Assembly (NCBI RefSeq): GCF_004217045.1
Contig: NZ_SGXM01000001.1
Span: 558,001 to 622,000, forward strand
Source of the DNA: Cupriavidus agavae
Lineage (GTDB): Bacteria; Pseudomonadota; Gammaproteobacteria; Burkholderiales; Burkholderiaceae
Length of the DNA stretch: 64,000 nt
Direction of reading: 5' to 3'
Below the pieces are notes generated by a model. That model was not told the origin of the DNA and did no database searches. It saw only the letters and a program-made list of their open reading frames with translations. Made by a program: the position numbers and the translations under genes. This document shows, piece by piece, positions 38,491-47,709 of the stretch. The first letter of the stretch is position 1, and every line of letters begins with the position of its first letter.

Positions 38491-38540
38491 GAATCTCTAA
38501 ATTTCGGATCCTTGAATCGTAAATCTCTGAATCGGAAAAT
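38491..38540. repeat. Imperfect direct repeats upstream of DUF1120 copy 3
   Basis: AATCTCTAAATTTCGGAT (from 38492) and AATCTCTGAATCGGAAAA (from 38522) are partial copies 30 bases apart, and GAATC occurs three times. They lie in the AT-rich gap between the GST and DUF1120 genes and could be a binding region for a regulator of the DUF1120 genes. Confidence 0.35.
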
Positions 38541-38549
38541 TCTGATGTT

Positions 38550-39227
38550 TTACTGCAGTGGCAGTACCAGGATGCTGGTGGCGGCGGGGCGGGCGCGCAT
38601 GGCTTCGAGCCAGCGTTCCAGATTGGGGCGGGGTTGATGGTCCACGGGCGATCCCATCCAGCGGTGCGCAGCGCAGGCCAGCGCGATATCGGCCATCGTG
38701 AAGCGGTCGCCGCCGATGAACTCGCGATCGGCCAGGGCGGTATCGAGCATGCCGGCCAGCGGTTCGGTGCGCCGGCAAGAGGCGGCAATGACTGCCTCGT
38801 CGCGTTGGTCGGCCGGGGTGCGCACCGTCTGCAGGAACGCCTGCACCATGGCCGGGCTGAAGGCGGTGGTCTGCCAGTCCATCCAGCGGTCGGCCGAGGC
38901 GCGGGTCTTGACGTCCGCGGGCCACAGCGTGCCCTCGCCATAGCGCGCGCAGAGGTAGCGCACGATCGCATTGGATTCCCACAGCACGAATGGCTCGCCG
39001 GCCACGTCGGTGTCGCGGAAATCCTCGATCACCGGGATCATCCGGTTCGGATTCAGGCGGATGTAGGCTTCGGTGTCCAGTTCGCCCTTCTGGTGGCCGA
39101 TGTCGATGCGCTCGTGGTCCAGGTGCAGTTCGCGTGCACACCAGACCACTTTCTGCACATTGATCGACGATAGCCGGCCCCAGATACGCAGCAGGCTTTG
39201 CGGCTCGTACGGTTCCATGGCCGGCAT
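38550..39227 (-). CDS. Glutathione S-transferase family protein
   Basis: 225 residues. The thioredoxin-like N-domain begins LLRIWGRLSSINVQKVVWCA with the Ser of RLSSIN as likely glutathione-activating residue. NPNRMIPVIED carries the cis-Pro, and WESNAIVRYLCARYG is the Glu-Ser glutathione contact. The all-alpha C-domain follows with GGDRFTMADIALACAAHRW. The ATG at 39227 is preferred because GAGGAGG lies nine bases upstream. It follows the aminotransferase after 14 bases and is probably the last gene of a RidA-aminotransferase-GST unit. The substrate is unknown. Confidence 0.9.
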   Translation of the reverse strand: MPAMEPYEPQSLLRIWGRLSSINVQKVVWCARELHLDHERIDIGHQKGELDTEAYIRLNPNRMIPVIEDFRDTDVAGEPFVLWESNAIVRYLCARYGEGTLWPADVKTRASADRWMDWQTTAFSPAMVQAFLQTVRTPADQRDEAVIAASCRRTEPLAGMLDTALADREFIGGDRFTMADIALACAAHRWMGSPVDHQPRPNLERWLEAMRARPAATSILVLPLQ

Positions 39228-39241
39228 CGTCGTCAGCCTCC

Positions 39242-40429
39242 TCAGGCGGCGCGCGCGTGCGGCGCGGCCTTGGCAATGGCCTCGCGGAACAGCTCGCCGA
39301 GGATGGTCACGCCCTGCTCGATGCGCTCCTGCGGCACCGTCACGAAGGCCAGGCGCAGCGTGTTCATGCGCGGGTTGCCGGCGTAGAACGGCGCGCCCGG
39401 CACATAGGCCACGTTGCGGCTGACGGCTTGCTCCAGGATCTTCATGCTGTCCAGGCCCTCGGGCAGCTCCACCCAGATGAACATGCCGCCTTCGGGCACA
39501 TTCCAGGTCACGCCCTCGGGCATGTGGCGCTTCAGGGCGTCGAGCATGTACGCGCACTGCTTGCCGTAGAGCTCGCGGATCGTCGGGATGTGGGTCTCCA
39601 GCAGGCCGTCCTTGATGGTCTCGTAGGCGATGCGCTGCGTGAACGTGGGCGTGTGCAGGTCGGAAGCCTGCTTGGCCTGGCAGAGCTTGAAATGCAGGTC
39701 GGGCGGGGCGATCACGAAACCCAGGCGCATGCCGGGCGCCAGGATCTTCGAGAACGAGCCCATGTAGATCACGCCGTCCGGGTTCATCGAGAGCAGCGTG
39801 GGCAGGATGTTGCCGGTGTAGCTCAGTTCGCCGTACGGATCGTCCTCGACCAGCAGCACGTTCAGGTCCTTCGCGCGCTGCACCAGCGCCTGGCGGCGTT
39901 CCAGCGGCAGGCGGCGGCCCGTGGGATTCTGGAAGTTCGGCAGCGCGTACAGGAAGCGCGCGTTGGCGGTCAGTTCCGGGGTCAGCGATTCGGGCACCAG
40001 GCCGTGCTCGTCGGTGGGCACCGAGACGAATTCGGGCTCGAACAGCGAGAACGCCTGCAGCGCGCCCAGGTAGCTCGGCGTTTCCACCAGCACCGGGCTG
40101 CCCGGATCGATCATGACCTTGGCGATCAGGTCCAGCGCCTGCTGCGAGCCGGTGGTGATCAGCACGCGCTCGACGCCCACGTTGTAGCGGCGGGCCACGA
40201 ACTCGCGCAGCGGCAGATAGCCTTCGGTGGCGGCGTATTGCAGCGCGCCCTGCGGGTTATCGGCGAATACACGGGCCACCGCCGCTTCCATGGCCGCTAC
40301 CGGGAACGACGCCGGCGAGGGCAGGCCGCCGGCGAAGGAAATGACTTCCGGACGCTCGGTGACTTTCAGGATTTCGCGGATGGCCGAGCTGGTGAGTTGC
40401 TGTGCCCGGCGGGAGATGGCCCATTTCAT
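39242..40429 (-). CDS. PLP-dependent class I/II aminotransferase
   Basis: 395 residues, starting MKWAISRRAQQLTSSAIREI. Fold type I features: TGSQQALDLIAKV, the NFQNPTGRRL substrate loop, the VEDDPYGELSY aspartate and Lys228 in MGSFSKILAPGMRLGF as the PLP lysine. It resembles 2-aminoadipate/branched-chain type aminotransferases (LysN-like) and the catalytic half of MocR proteins. The upstream in-frame extension to 40504 is not supported. RidA lies just upstream on the strand (83-base gap). That fits because RidA removes reactive enamines released by PLP enzymes. Confidence 0.9.
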   Translation of the reverse strand: MKWAISRRAQQLTSSAIREILKVTERPEVISFAGGLPSPASFPVAAMEAAVARVFADNPQGALQYAATEGYLPLREFVARRYNVGVERVLITTGSQQALDLIAKVMIDPGSPVLVETPSYLGALQAFSLFEPEFVSVPTDEHGLVPESLTPELTANARFLYALPNFQNPTGRRLPLERRQALVQRAKDLNVLLVEDDPYGELSYTGNILPTLLSMNPDGVIYMGSFSKILAPGMRLGFVIAPPDLHFKLCQAKQASDLHTPTFTQRIAYETIKDGLLETHIPTIRELYGKQCAYMLDALKRHMPEGVTWNVPEGGMFIWVELPEGLDSMKILEQAVSRNVAYVPGAPFYAGNPRMNTLRLAFVTVPQERIEQGVTILGELFREAIAKAAPHARAA

Positions 40430-40512
40430 GATTGGTCTCGTGGTGGGGTAAGTCTTGTTTCGTGGACGCCGGACCGGCAGGCAACCCGGCGTCTGTCTCT
40501 GCACTATATATA

Positions 40513-40968
40513 TCAGGCGATCTCGACGATCATCTCGATCTCGACGCAGGCGCCCAGCGGAATCTGGGCCACGCCGAAGGCGCTGCGGGCGTGCTTGCCC
40601 TTTTCGCCGAACACTTCGGCCAGGAACTCGGAGCAGCCGTTGGTCACCAGGTGCTGCTCGGTGAATTCCAGCGTGGAATTCACCAGGCTCATGACCTTGA
40701 CGATGCGCGTGACGCGGTTCAGGTCACCGATATGCCCATGCAGCGTGGCCAGCAGGTCGATGGCGATGCTGCGCGCGGCCTGCTGGCCGGTGGCGGTGTC
40801 GATATCCTTGCCGAGCTTGCCGGTCCAGGGCTTGCCGTCCTTGCGGGCGATATGGCCCGACAGGAAAACGGTGTTGCCGGTGGTGGCGGCCATCACGTAG
40901 GCGGCAGCCGGGGCGCCGGCGGTGGGCAGTTCCACGCCCAGGCGGGCAAGGGTGTCGTAGACGGACAT
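40513..40968 (-). CDS. RidA/YjgF family protein (enamine/imine deaminase)
   Basis: 151 residues. The trimeric RidA fold is recognisable from VFLSGHIARKDGKPWTGKLG, the ATGQQAARSIAIDLLATLH helix and the end of the domain, ARSAFGVAQIPLGACVEIE, where Arg binds the substrate carboxylate. It is longer at the N-terminus than the ~128-residue housekeeping RidA, as in the Rid4-7 subgroups. By family it hydrolyses 2-aminoacrylate-like imines. It lies between an EamA exporter and an aminotransferase on the same strand, suggesting joint handling of one amino acid. Confidence 0.9.
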   Translation of the reverse strand: MSVYDTLARLGVELPTAGAPAAAYVMAATTGNTVFLSGHIARKDGKPWTGKLGKDIDTATGQQAARSIAIDLLATLHGHIGDLNRVTRIVKVMSLVNSTLEFTEQHLVTNGCSEFLAEVFGEKGKHARSAFGVAQIPLGACVEIEMIVEIA

Positions 40969-40980
40969 GCGTGACTCCTG

Positions 40981-41949
40981 TCAGTGAATGCGTCCTGGAA
41001 GAATAGGGGGCGTTTCTCCAGCGGGGGCTGGTGCGGGGGCGGGTGCGGTGTTGCGCACGGCGGCGCGCCGGCCCAGGGCCACCACGGCAATGACGGCCAC
41101 GGCAAAAGCGACGGTGGCGGCATCGAGGGGCTCGGCCAGGATCAGCGCGCCGCCCGCCAGCGTGAGGAACGGCTGCAGCAATTGTATCTGTCCTACGCGC
41201 GCCACGCCGCCCTTTGCGAGTCCGGCATACCAGAATAGAAAGCCGATGAACATCGAGAAGACCGAGACATAGGCCATGCCGAGCCATGCACGCGGCGACG
41301 CGGCGCCGATTTCCGGCGCCTGCGCCACGGCCAGCCACGCCACCACGGGCAGCAGCACCGGCAGCGACACCACCAGCGCCCAACTGATGGTCTCCAGTCC
41401 GCCCAGCTCGCGCGACAGCTTGCCGCCCTCGGCATAGCCCAGCGCCCCGAGCACCACGGCAAGGAACAGGAACCAGTCCGCATGCTGCAGCCCGCCCGCG
41501 CCCTGCCACAGGGCAAAGCCCACCACGAGCGCACTGCCGGCCAGTGCCGACAGCCAGAACGCCGGCGAGGGCCGCTCGCCGCCGAACCATGCGGCGAACA
41601 CGGCGGTGGCCAGCGGCAGCAAGCCGATCACGATGGCGCCGTGGCCGGCCGGCACCTCGCGCATGGCCAGCGACGAAAACAGCGGGAAGCCGACCACCAC
41701 ACCCAGCGCGGTCACGGCCAGCCGCAGCCACTGGCGCCCGCGCGGCCGCCGGGCCGGGACCAGCGCCCCGCGCGCGGCCAGCAGCGCCACGGCCAGCGCG
41801 GCGGCGATCACGGCCCGGGCCAGCGCCACGAACGTGGGATCAAGTTCGGCCACGGCCATGCGCGTGAACGGCAGCGTCTGGCTGAAGATCGCCACGCCGA
41901 CAAAGCCCAGCAGCATGCCGCCGGACGTGGTATGGGAGTGGGGATTCAT
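40981..41949 (-). CDS. EamA/DMT-family exporter
   Basis: 322 residues with ten predicted membrane helices in two EamA repeats. It begins SGGMLLGFVGVAIFSQTLPF, has a basic loop ARRPRGRQWLRLAVTALG, and the second repeat includes FIGFLFWYAGLAKGGVARVG. Family members export amino acids, metabolites or drugs. It ends 12 bases before RidA, so these genes are probably co-transcribed with the aminotransferase and GST genes. The C-terminal tail is Pro/Ala-rich. The substrate is unknown. Confidence 0.88.
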   Translation of the reverse strand: MNPHSHTTSGGMLLGFVGVAIFSQTLPFTRMAVAELDPTFVALARAVIAAALAVALLAARGALVPARRPRGRQWLRLAVTALGVVVGFPLFSSLAMREVPAGHGAIVIGLLPLATAVFAAWFGGERPSPAFWLSALAGSALVVGFALWQGAGGLQHADWFLFLAVVLGALGYAEGGKLSRELGGLETISWALVVSLPVLLPVVAWLAVAQAPEIGAASPRAWLGMAYVSVFSMFIGFLFWYAGLAKGGVARVGQIQLLQPFLTLAGGALILAEPLDAATVAFAVAVIAVVALGRRAAVRNTAPAPAPAPAGETPPILPGRIH

Positions 41950-41976
41950 CGTCTTGAGAGGCTGGTTTGGGAGGCG

Positions 41977-42076
41977 CTAAGAAAATGAAGCGCAGCGCTT
42001 CTGGCTAGGCGCGCGGCCGCAGACAGTACAAGCGGTACGGCAAGGCCGCGCAACGACGCCAGAATCATTTTGTTAG
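41977..42076. repeat. 100-bp element with interrupted terminal inverted repeats
   Basis: The left arm reads CTAAGAAAATGA + AGCGCAGCGC + TTCTGGC and the right arm is the inverse of CTAACAAAATGA + TTCTGGC. The two therefore pair over 19 positions (one mismatch) with a palindrome-like bulge in one arm. The middle is GC-rich. The right arm contains the stop codon of the LysE gene. From memory, the sequence resembles a dispersed repeat in Cupriavidus/Ralstonia genomes, but that was not checked. It separates the LysE and EamA genes. Confidence 0.5.
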
Positions 42077-42702
42077 TGCCTCCCGCCTGCGATGGCGATC
42101 CAGATGGCGGTCAGCGCCAGCGCCAGCCCCATCGTCCCATTGAACCAGCGCACCCGGTTGCCGTGCATCAGCCACTGCCGCAGCGATGCGCCCAGCACGC
42201 CGTAGGCGCCATTGCTGAAGAAGCCGAACGCGGCGAACAGCACGCTGACCAGCACCACGCGCTGCGCCAGCGACGGCGCTCCTTCGGTATAGGAAGCCGC
42301 CACGGCCAGCGCCAGCATCCACGCCTTGATGTTGGCGTACTGCATCGCAATCGACTGCCAGACGTTCATCGGCCGGAGCACGCTTTTCTCGGCCAGCGAT
42401 GCGCTGCGCGCAATCCGCCAGGCCAGCCAGAGCAGGTAGAGCACGCCCGCCACGCGGATGGCGGCGGCCAGCACCGGGCTGGCCATCACCAGCGCGCCCA
42501 CGCCCGTGGCGCACAGCGCAATGACACTGGCGAAGCCGATCGCCACGCCCACGCAGTGCGGCAGCGTGGCGCGGAAGCCGAAGTTGGCGCCGGTCACCGC
42601 CGCCACCGTGGTGTTGGGGCCGGGCGTGAAGGCGCCCACCGCCAGCAGCGTCACCAACGCCAGGAACTGGGCCATCGACAGACCCGTGAGCCACGTTTCC
42701 AT
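42073..42702 (-). CDS. LysE/RhtB-family amino-acid exporter
   Basis: 209 residues with six membrane helices. The family signature FTPGPNTTVAAVTGANFGFR follows the first helix, and NVWQSIAMQYANIKAWMLAL matches the conserved central N-x-K segment. Such proteins export lysine, homoserine, threonine or similar compounds. The ATG at 42702 is preferred; a GTG three codons upstream is possible. The last codons lie within a repeat element. No regulator is directly adjacent. Confidence 0.9.
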   Translation of the reverse strand: METWLTGLSMAQFLALVTLLAVGAFTPGPNTTVAAVTGANFGFRATLPHCVGVAIGFASVIALCATGVGALVMASPVLAAAIRVAGVLYLLWLAWRIARSASLAEKSVLRPMNVWQSIAMQYANIKAWMLALAVAASYTEGAPSLAQRVVLVSVLFAAFGFFSNGAYGVLGASLRQWLMHGNRVRWFNGTMGLALALTAIWIAIAGGRH

Positions 42703-42783
42703 GCCAGTCACGCGGCAGGCTGGCAGTCGTCGGGAAGGGTAGGGGCGAACATGTGAGGGGGCTCCTTTGGCGTTTTTATGATG

Positions 42784-43461
42784 TCAGCGCAGGGTCTTGA
42801 TGCCCGCTGGGGTGTCGATGTCGGCGCTCAGCAGCGGCGGGCCGTCGGTCTGTTCGATATCGATCAGCGCGGTGGCGCCGATCCATGCCAGCCCCTGCCG
42901 CAGCAACTCGGCATGGGGATGCTGGCCGCGCAGGCGGCGCAGGACCAGATCCTGCCGGGGCAGGCTGATGCCGGGATGGTTCGGCACGTCCCACTGGATC
43001 AGGGTCGGGAACAGCCCTTCGCCGGCGCTGGCCGCCTCGCCATGCCAGGCGGGCAGGCTGCCGTCCCCGGGCACGGTCAGGCGCCAGTGCAGCGCGCCGC
43101 GATCCATCGGAATGGCCGGGGCGATCTTGTCCGGGTACTGCGCCTGCCAGCGCGACAGGTCGTGCGGGCGCTCCACCCGGGCGGCCCAGTGGGCCAGGAA
43201 CGGGCCGTCGCGCAGGCGCTCGCGCATGGGCTTGGTGTCGAGCCCGAACCAGCGCGCCCGCTCGGGTGCCGGGGCGGCCGGGTCGATGGCGATCACTTCC
43301 AGATACATCCCGCCGAACAGCCCCAGCACGCGGTTGTGCGTACCCATGCGCGGATGGGCGCCGCCAGCCTGCGGCGCAACGCCGAGCACGCTGGCCACAT
43401 GGTCGGCGCCCGAGTCGAGGTCGGGCGCGGCTATCACGAGATGGTCGATGGCAAGAGACAT
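42784..43461 (-). CDS. Glyoxalase-like (VOC superfamily) protein
   Basis: 225 residues. It opens with LAIDHLVIAAPDLDSGADHV, whose His is the usual metal ligand of the VOC fold, and continues with GGAHPRMGTHNRVLGLFGGM and YLEVIAIDP, the pattern of the glyoxalase_3-like group. No signal peptide is seen. The reaction is unknown. It is divergent from a MocR-type regulator with 84 bases between the starts. Repeats there suggest the regulator controls both genes, so it is probably an enzyme acting on the regulator's effector. Confidence 0.8.
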   Translation of the reverse strand: MSLAIDHLVIAAPDLDSGADHVASVLGVAPQAGGAHPRMGTHNRVLGLFGGMYLEVIAIDPAAPAPERARWFGLDTKPMRERLRDGPFLAHWAARVERPHDLSRWQAQYPDKIAPAIPMDRGALHWRLTVPGDGSLPAWHGEAASAGEGLFPTLIQWDVPNHPGISLPRQDLVLRRLRGQHPHAELLRQGLAWIGATALIDIEQTDGPPLLSADIDTPAGIKTLR

Positions 43462-43488
43462 GGCGGGTTGATGGTAGTCAAGGTAGTC

Positions 43489-43533
43489 GGTACAGTACCG
43501 ATACAGTTGAGCAAATCGTCTTCAGTACAGTTG
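43489..43533. promoter_or_regulatory. Candidate MocR operator (repeated TACAG half-sites)
   Basis: Three half-sites occur: GGTACAGTACC (43489-43499), ATACAGTTG (43501-43509) and GTACAGTTG (43525-43533). The last two are direct repeats 24 bases apart. CTGTAC-like half-sites in direct repeat are known for several MocR regulators. The site lies between the divergent VOC and MocR genes. Confidence 0.6.
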
Positions 43534-43545
43534 CGGGAGCGCCAC

Positions 43546-45081
43546 ATGGACGGCAGCGAGAAGCATAGCGGGAATTCTGAAAGCGGCGCGGGCGGCACAC
43601 GGCCGTTGCGTCTGGTGATGCCGGCCGGTGACCGGGCGCACCTGCCCGACCCCATTCCCTCGGCCCAGATGACGCTGGTCGAGCAGTTGACCGAATGGGC
43701 GCGGCTGCGCATCGACGAACGCGTCTTCCGGGCCGGCATGCGCATGCCGTCGATCCGCCAGCTCGCCTCGGAAAAGGGGATCTCGCGCTTCACGGTGGTG
43801 GAAGCCTACGAGCGGCTGGTGGCGCTGGGCTACCTCGAATCGCGGCGCGGCTCGGGCTTCTATGTGCGCGACCGGCTGCCGCATCCGTCGGTGGTGGCGC
43901 CGCCCACCTCGCCGGCCATCCGCAACGTCGATGTCACCTGGCTGCTGCGCAGCATGTTCCATTCGGCCGAGAGCCACAAGGCGCCCGGCTGGGGCTTCCT
44001 GCCCAATGAGTGGCTCGACGGCGAACTGTTGTCGGGCGCCATGCGCAGCCTGGGCCGGCAGCCGGGCGGGCATTTCCTGTCGAGCGGCACGCCGCTGGGC
44101 TTCCTGCCGCTGCGCCAGCAGTTGCGCACCCGTCTGGAAGAACTGGAGATCGGCGTCACGCCGGACCAGATCGTCATGACATCGGGCATCACGCAGGCTT
44201 TCGACCTGATTGCGCGGCAGTTCCTGCAGCCGGGCGATACCGTGGTGGTGGGCGATCCGGCCTGGTTCGTGATGTTCGCGCGCTTCGCCACGCAGGGGGC
44301 CAACGTGATTGGCGTGCCGTACACGGCCGATGGTCCGGACCTCGAAGCGCTGGAGCGCATTGCGCAGGCGCACAAGCCCAAACTGATCGTCGTCAATTCG
44401 GTGCTGCACAACCCCACCGGCACCTCGCTGTCGGCCGCCCGGGCCTTCCGGCTGCTGCAACTGGCCGAGCAGTACGACTTCACGATCGTCGAGGACGATA
44501 TCTATTGCGACCTCTGCCCGCCCGGCCATGCGGCTACCCGGCTGGCCAGCCTGGACCAGCTCCGGCGCGTGATCTACCTGGGCAGCTTCTCGAAGACGCT
44601 GGCCGCCAACCTGCGCGTGGGCTTCATCGCGGCCAGCCCGGACCTGGCGGTGTCGCTGACCGACAGCAAGCTCGTGACCGGCATGGCCACGCCGGAAATC
44701 AACGAGCGCGTGGTCTACAAGGTGCTGACCGAGGGCCACTACCGCAAGCACACCGAGCGCGTGCGCGTGCGGCTGGAACGGGCCCGGGACGAGACCCGGG
44801 CTCGGCTCGAACGGCTCGGCATCCGGATTTTTCCGGGGCAGGTGGCCGGCATGTACATGTGGGCCGATACCGGCGTGGATACCAACGCCATTGCTACGGC
44901 CGGGCACGAGGAAGGCTACCTGTTCGCGCCGGGCAGCCTGTTCTCGCCGTCGCAGATGCCTTCCACGTGGACGCGCTTCAACGTGGCCAGCAGCGCCGAT
45001 CCGGGCATGCTGCGCTTCCTGGCCGACCAGATGGAGCGGCTTTCGGGGCTGCCGTCCGGCTCGGGCACGGCCGGGCCTTGA
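43546..45081 (+). CDS. MocR-type GntR/aminotransferase regulator
   Basis: 511 residues. The winged-helix domain (about 45-110) has [20 protein letters not shown] and [12 protein letters not shown]. After a linker comes a class I aminotransferase-like domain with [42 protein letters not shown] and the PLP lysine Lys350 in [15 protein letters not shown]. All PLP contacts look intact. MocR proteins use PLP and an amino compound as effector and usually regulate a divergent gene and themselves, here the VOC gene. The start at 43546 was chosen from family length and lies after the operator repeats. Its stop codon overlaps the heat-shock promoter of htpG. Confidence 0.93.
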   Translation: MDGSEKHSGNSESGAGGTRPLRLVMPAGDRAHLPDPIPSAQMTLVEQLTEWARLRIDERVFRAGMRMPSIRQLASEKGISRFTVVEAYERLVALGYLESRRGSGFYVRDRLPHPSVVAPPTSPAIRNVDVTWLLRSMFHSAESHKAPGWGFLPNEWLDGELLSGAMRSLGRQPGGHFLSSGTPLGFLPLRQQLRTRLEELEIGVTPDQIVMTSGITQAFDLIARQFLQPGDTVVVGDPAWFVMFARFATQGANVIGVPYTADGPDLEALERIAQAHKPKLIVVNSVLHNPTGTSLSAARAFRLLQLAEQYDFTIVEDDIYCDLCPPGHAATRLASLDQLRRVIYLGSFSKTLAANLRVGFIAASPDLAVSLTDSKLVTGMATPEINERVVYKVLTEGHYRKHTERVRVRLERARDETRARLERLGIRIFPGQVAGMYMWADTGVDTNAIATAGHEEGYLFAPGSLFSPSQMPSTWTRFNVASSADPGMLRFLADQMERLSGLPSGSGTAGP

Positions 45082-45105
45082 AAAACACCGCTTCCGACCC
45101 TATTT
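45077..45105 (+). promoter_or_regulatory. Sigma-32 type heat-shock promoter of htpG
   Basis: CTTGAAA, 14 bases and CCCTATTT, close to CTTGAAA-N11-16-CCCCATNT. The -35 element includes the TGA stop codon of the MocR gene. Transcription would start near 45112, about 80 bases before the htpG ATG. Confidence 0.7.
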
Positions 45106-45193
45106 CCTGCGCCATCGATCCCGCTCCGGAACCACGGGGCGGGGCACCTTTGCGCAGACCCGTTTTTCGACATTGCATCCGAAGAGGAGAACC

Positions 45194-47095
45194 ATGACCG
45201 CACCGCACGAAACGATGAGCTTCCAGGCGGAAGTGAAGCAACTGCTGCACCTGATGATCCACTCGCTGTACAGCAACAAGGAAATCTTCCTGCGCGAGCT
45301 GGTTTCAAATGCTTCGGACGCCACCGACAAGCTGCGCTTCGAGGCGATTGCGAATCCGTCCCTGCTCGAAAACGACGCCGATCTGGCCATCCGGATCGAG
45401 ACCGACCCGGCCGCCCGCACGCTGAAGATCACCGACAACGGCATCGGCATGAGCCGTGACGAGGCCATCCGCAACCTCGGCACCATCGCGCGCTCGGGCA
45501 CGAAGGAATTCTTCCAGCAACTGTCGGGCGACCAGCAGAAGGACGCCGCGCTGATCGGCCAGTTTGGCGTGGGCTTCTACTCGGCGTTCATCGTCGCGGA
45601 CAAGGTCACGGTGGAAACGCGCCGCGCCGGGCTGGCCGCGGGCGAGGCCGTGCGCTGGGAAAGCACCGGCGATGGCGAATTCACGATCGATGCGATCGAC
45701 CGCGCCGAGCGTGGCACCACGATCACGCTGCACCTGCGTGAAGGCGAGGACGATTTCCTGTCGTCGTACCGCGTGCAGCACATCATCCGCAAGTACTCGG
45801 ACCATATCTCGCTGCCGATCCGCATGCCCAAGGAAGAGTGGGATGCCGAGGCGCAGACCCAGAAGCAGACCGGCGAATGGGAGAGCGTGAACCAGGCCAG
45901 CGCGCTCTGGACGCGCAGCAAGTCGGACATCACCGACGAGCAGTACCAGGCGTTCTACCAGCACATCGCCCACGACCAGGAAGCGCCGCTGGCCTGGACC
46001 CACAACCGCGTGGAGGGCCGCAGCGAGTACACCCAGCTGCTGTACATCCCGGCCCGCGCGCCGTTCGACCTGTGGGACCGCAACCACAAGGCCGGCCTGA
46101 AGCTGTACGTCAAGCGCGTGTTCATCATGGACGACGCCGAGCAACTGCTGCCTTCGTACTTGCGCTGGGTCAAGGGTGTGGTGGATTCGGCGGACCTGCC
46201 GCTGAACGTCTCGCGCGAACTGCTGCAGGAGAGCCGCGATGTGAAGGCGATCCGCGAAGGCTCCACCAAGCGCGTGCTGTCGATGCTCGAAGCCATGGCG
46301 GAGAGCGAGGACGAAGCCGAACGCACCAAGTACAAGACGTTCTGGGAACAGTTCGGCCAGGTGCTCAAGGAAGGCATGGGCGAAGACCACGCCAATGCCG
46401 AGCGCATCGCCAGGCTGCTGCGCTTTGCCTCCACGCACAATGACACGGCCGAGCAGGCGGTGTCGCTGGCCGACTACGTCAGCCGCATGAAGGAAGGCCA
46501 GGACAAGATCTACTACGTCACGGCCGACACCTGGTCCGCGGCCAAGTCGAGCCCGCACCTGGAAGTGTTCCGCAAGAAGGGCATCGAAGTGGTGCTGCTG
46601 ACCGAGCGCGTGGACGAATGGATGCTGTCGTACCTGCGCGAGTTCGAAGGCAAGGAACTGGTGTCCGTGGCGCGCGGCGACCTGGACCTCGGGGCGCTGG
46701 CCGACGAGGCCGAGAAAGCCGAGCAGGAGAAGGCCACCACCGAATGGAAGGATGTGGTTGACCGCGCCACGGCCGTGCTGGAAGGCAAGGCCAAGGAAGT
46801 TCGCGTGACGCTGCGCCTGACCGATTCGGCCTCGTGCCTGGTGTCCGACGAGGGCGACATGAGCGGCTACCTGCAGCGCCTGCTCAAGCAGGCCGGCCAG
46901 AAGGCGCCCGACGCCCAGCCGATCCTCGAACTGAATCCCGGGCACGCGCTGGTGAAGAAACTGCGCGACGTGGCCGACGATGCAGCCTTCGGCGACCGCG
47001 TGCGCGTACTGTTCGACCAGGCGCTGCTGGCCGAAGGCGGCATGCTGGAAGACCCGGCGGCATACGTGCAGCGCGTGAACCGGCTGCTGGCCTGA
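45194..47095 (+). CDS. htpG: Hsp90-family chaperone HtpG
   Basis: 633 residues. The N-terminal GHKL ATPase has [42 protein letters not shown] and [13 protein letters not shown]. The middle domain includes [20 protein letters not shown] and [15 protein letters not shown], with the catalytic Arg in the ATP loop. Length and order are standard. It assists folding and stability of clients together with DnaK. The ATG follows GAAGAGGAG, a good ribosome site; the open frame upstream is not used. A heat-shock type promoter lies directly upstream and a hairpin repeat follows the stop codon. Confidence 0.97.
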   Translation: MTAPHETMSFQAEVKQLLHLMIHSLYSNKEIFLRELVSNASDATDKLRFEAIANPSLLENDADLAIRIETDPAARTLKITDNGIGMSRDEAIRNLGTIARSGTKEFFQQLSGDQQKDAALIGQFGVGFYSAFIVADKVTVETRRAGLAAGEAVRWESTGDGEFTIDAIDRAERGTTITLHLREGEDDFLSSYRVQHIIRKYSDHISLPIRMPKEEWDAEAQTQKQTGEWESVNQASALWTRSKSDITDEQYQAFYQHIAHDQEAPLAWTHNRVEGRSEYTQLLYIPARAPFDLWDRNHKAGLKLYVKRVFIMDDAEQLLPSYLRWVKGVVDSADLPLNVSRELLQESRDVKAIREGSTKRVLSMLEAMAESEDEAERTKYKTFWEQFGQVLKEGMGEDHANAERIARLLRFASTHNDTAEQAVSLADYVSRMKEGQDKIYYVTADTWSAAKSSPHLEVFRKKGIEVVLLTERVDEWMLSYLREFEGKELVSVARGDLDLGALADEAEKAEQEKATTEWKDVVDRATAVLEGKAKEVRVTLRLTDSASCLVSDEGDMSGYLQRLLKQAGQKAPDAQPILELNPGHALVKKLRDVADDAAFGDRVRVLFDQALLAEGGMLEDPAAYVQRVNRLLA

Positions 47096-47132
47096 TGCAT
47101 CCCGATAGCGGCCCGAATCCCATCGGGTTGCT

Positions 47133-47158
47133 CCCCTCTCCCGCCTGCGGGAGAGGGG
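47133..47158. repeat. CCCCTCTCCCGC hairpin repeat, copy 1
   Basis: A 12-bp perfect stem CCCCTCTCCCGC/GCGGGAGAGGGG with a 2-base loop, followed by the GGGGGCGAGGG tail also seen in copy 4. It lies 37 bases after htpG and may end or stabilise that transcript. Confidence 0.8.
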
Positions 47159-47207
47159 CCGGGGGCGAGGGCGAGCCTTTCAACCGCTGCCACCGCACAT
47201 CCCCCCG

Positions 47208-47702
47208 ATGACCACCAAACGCTGCTTCCCCCCGGTCGTCGACGCCCACACCCGCGTACTCGTACTCGGCAGCCTGCCCGGCGAAGTCTCGCTCGCCCAG
47301 GCGCAGTACTACGCCCACAAGCAGAACCGCTTCTGGCACCTGATGGGCGACGTGCTCGACGTCGACCTCGTCAGCCTGCCGTACGAATCCCGCCTCTCGA
47401 CCCTGCTGGAACACCGCGTGGGCCTGTGGGACGTGGTGGCCGAAGCCCGCCGTGACGGCAGCCTCGACAGCAGTATCCGGGACCACCAGGGCAACGACCT
47501 GCCCGGGCTGATCGCCACGCTCCCGCAGCTCCGCGCCATTGCCTTCAACGGCGGCACGGCCGCGAAGATCGGCGAGAAGGCGCTGGCCGGCCAGGGCGAC
47601 CGGCACGCCATCCTGCGCCTGCCGTCCAGCAGCCCGGCCTACACGCTGGCGTATGCCGAGAAGCTGGTGAAGTGGCAGGCGGTGCGGGAGTGGGTGGGTT
47701 AG
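47208..47702 (+). CDS. Hypoxanthine/uracil-DNA glycosylase-type protein (UDG family 6-like)
   Basis: 164 residues. The family signature LGSLPGEVSLAQAQYYAHKQ is followed by NRFWHLMGDVL, as in DNA-deoxyinosine glycosylases of the UDG superfamily, and a later motif region with FNGGTAAKIGEKAL and RLPSSSPAYTL. By family it removes deaminated bases, mainly hypoxanthine, from DNA, working in base-excision repair. It starts 112 bases after htpG, beyond a hairpin repeat. Its 3' end is convergent with a coiled-coil protein gene seven bases away. Confidence 0.85.
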   Translation: MTTKRCFPPVVDAHTRVLVLGSLPGEVSLAQAQYYAHKQNRFWHLMGDVLDVDLVSLPYESRLSTLLEHRVGLWDVVAEARRDGSLDSSIRDHQGNDLPGLIATLPQLRAIAFNGGTAAKIGEKALAGQGDRHAILRLPSSSPAYTLAYAEKLVKWQAVREWVG

Positions 47703-47709
47703 CTTCCGC

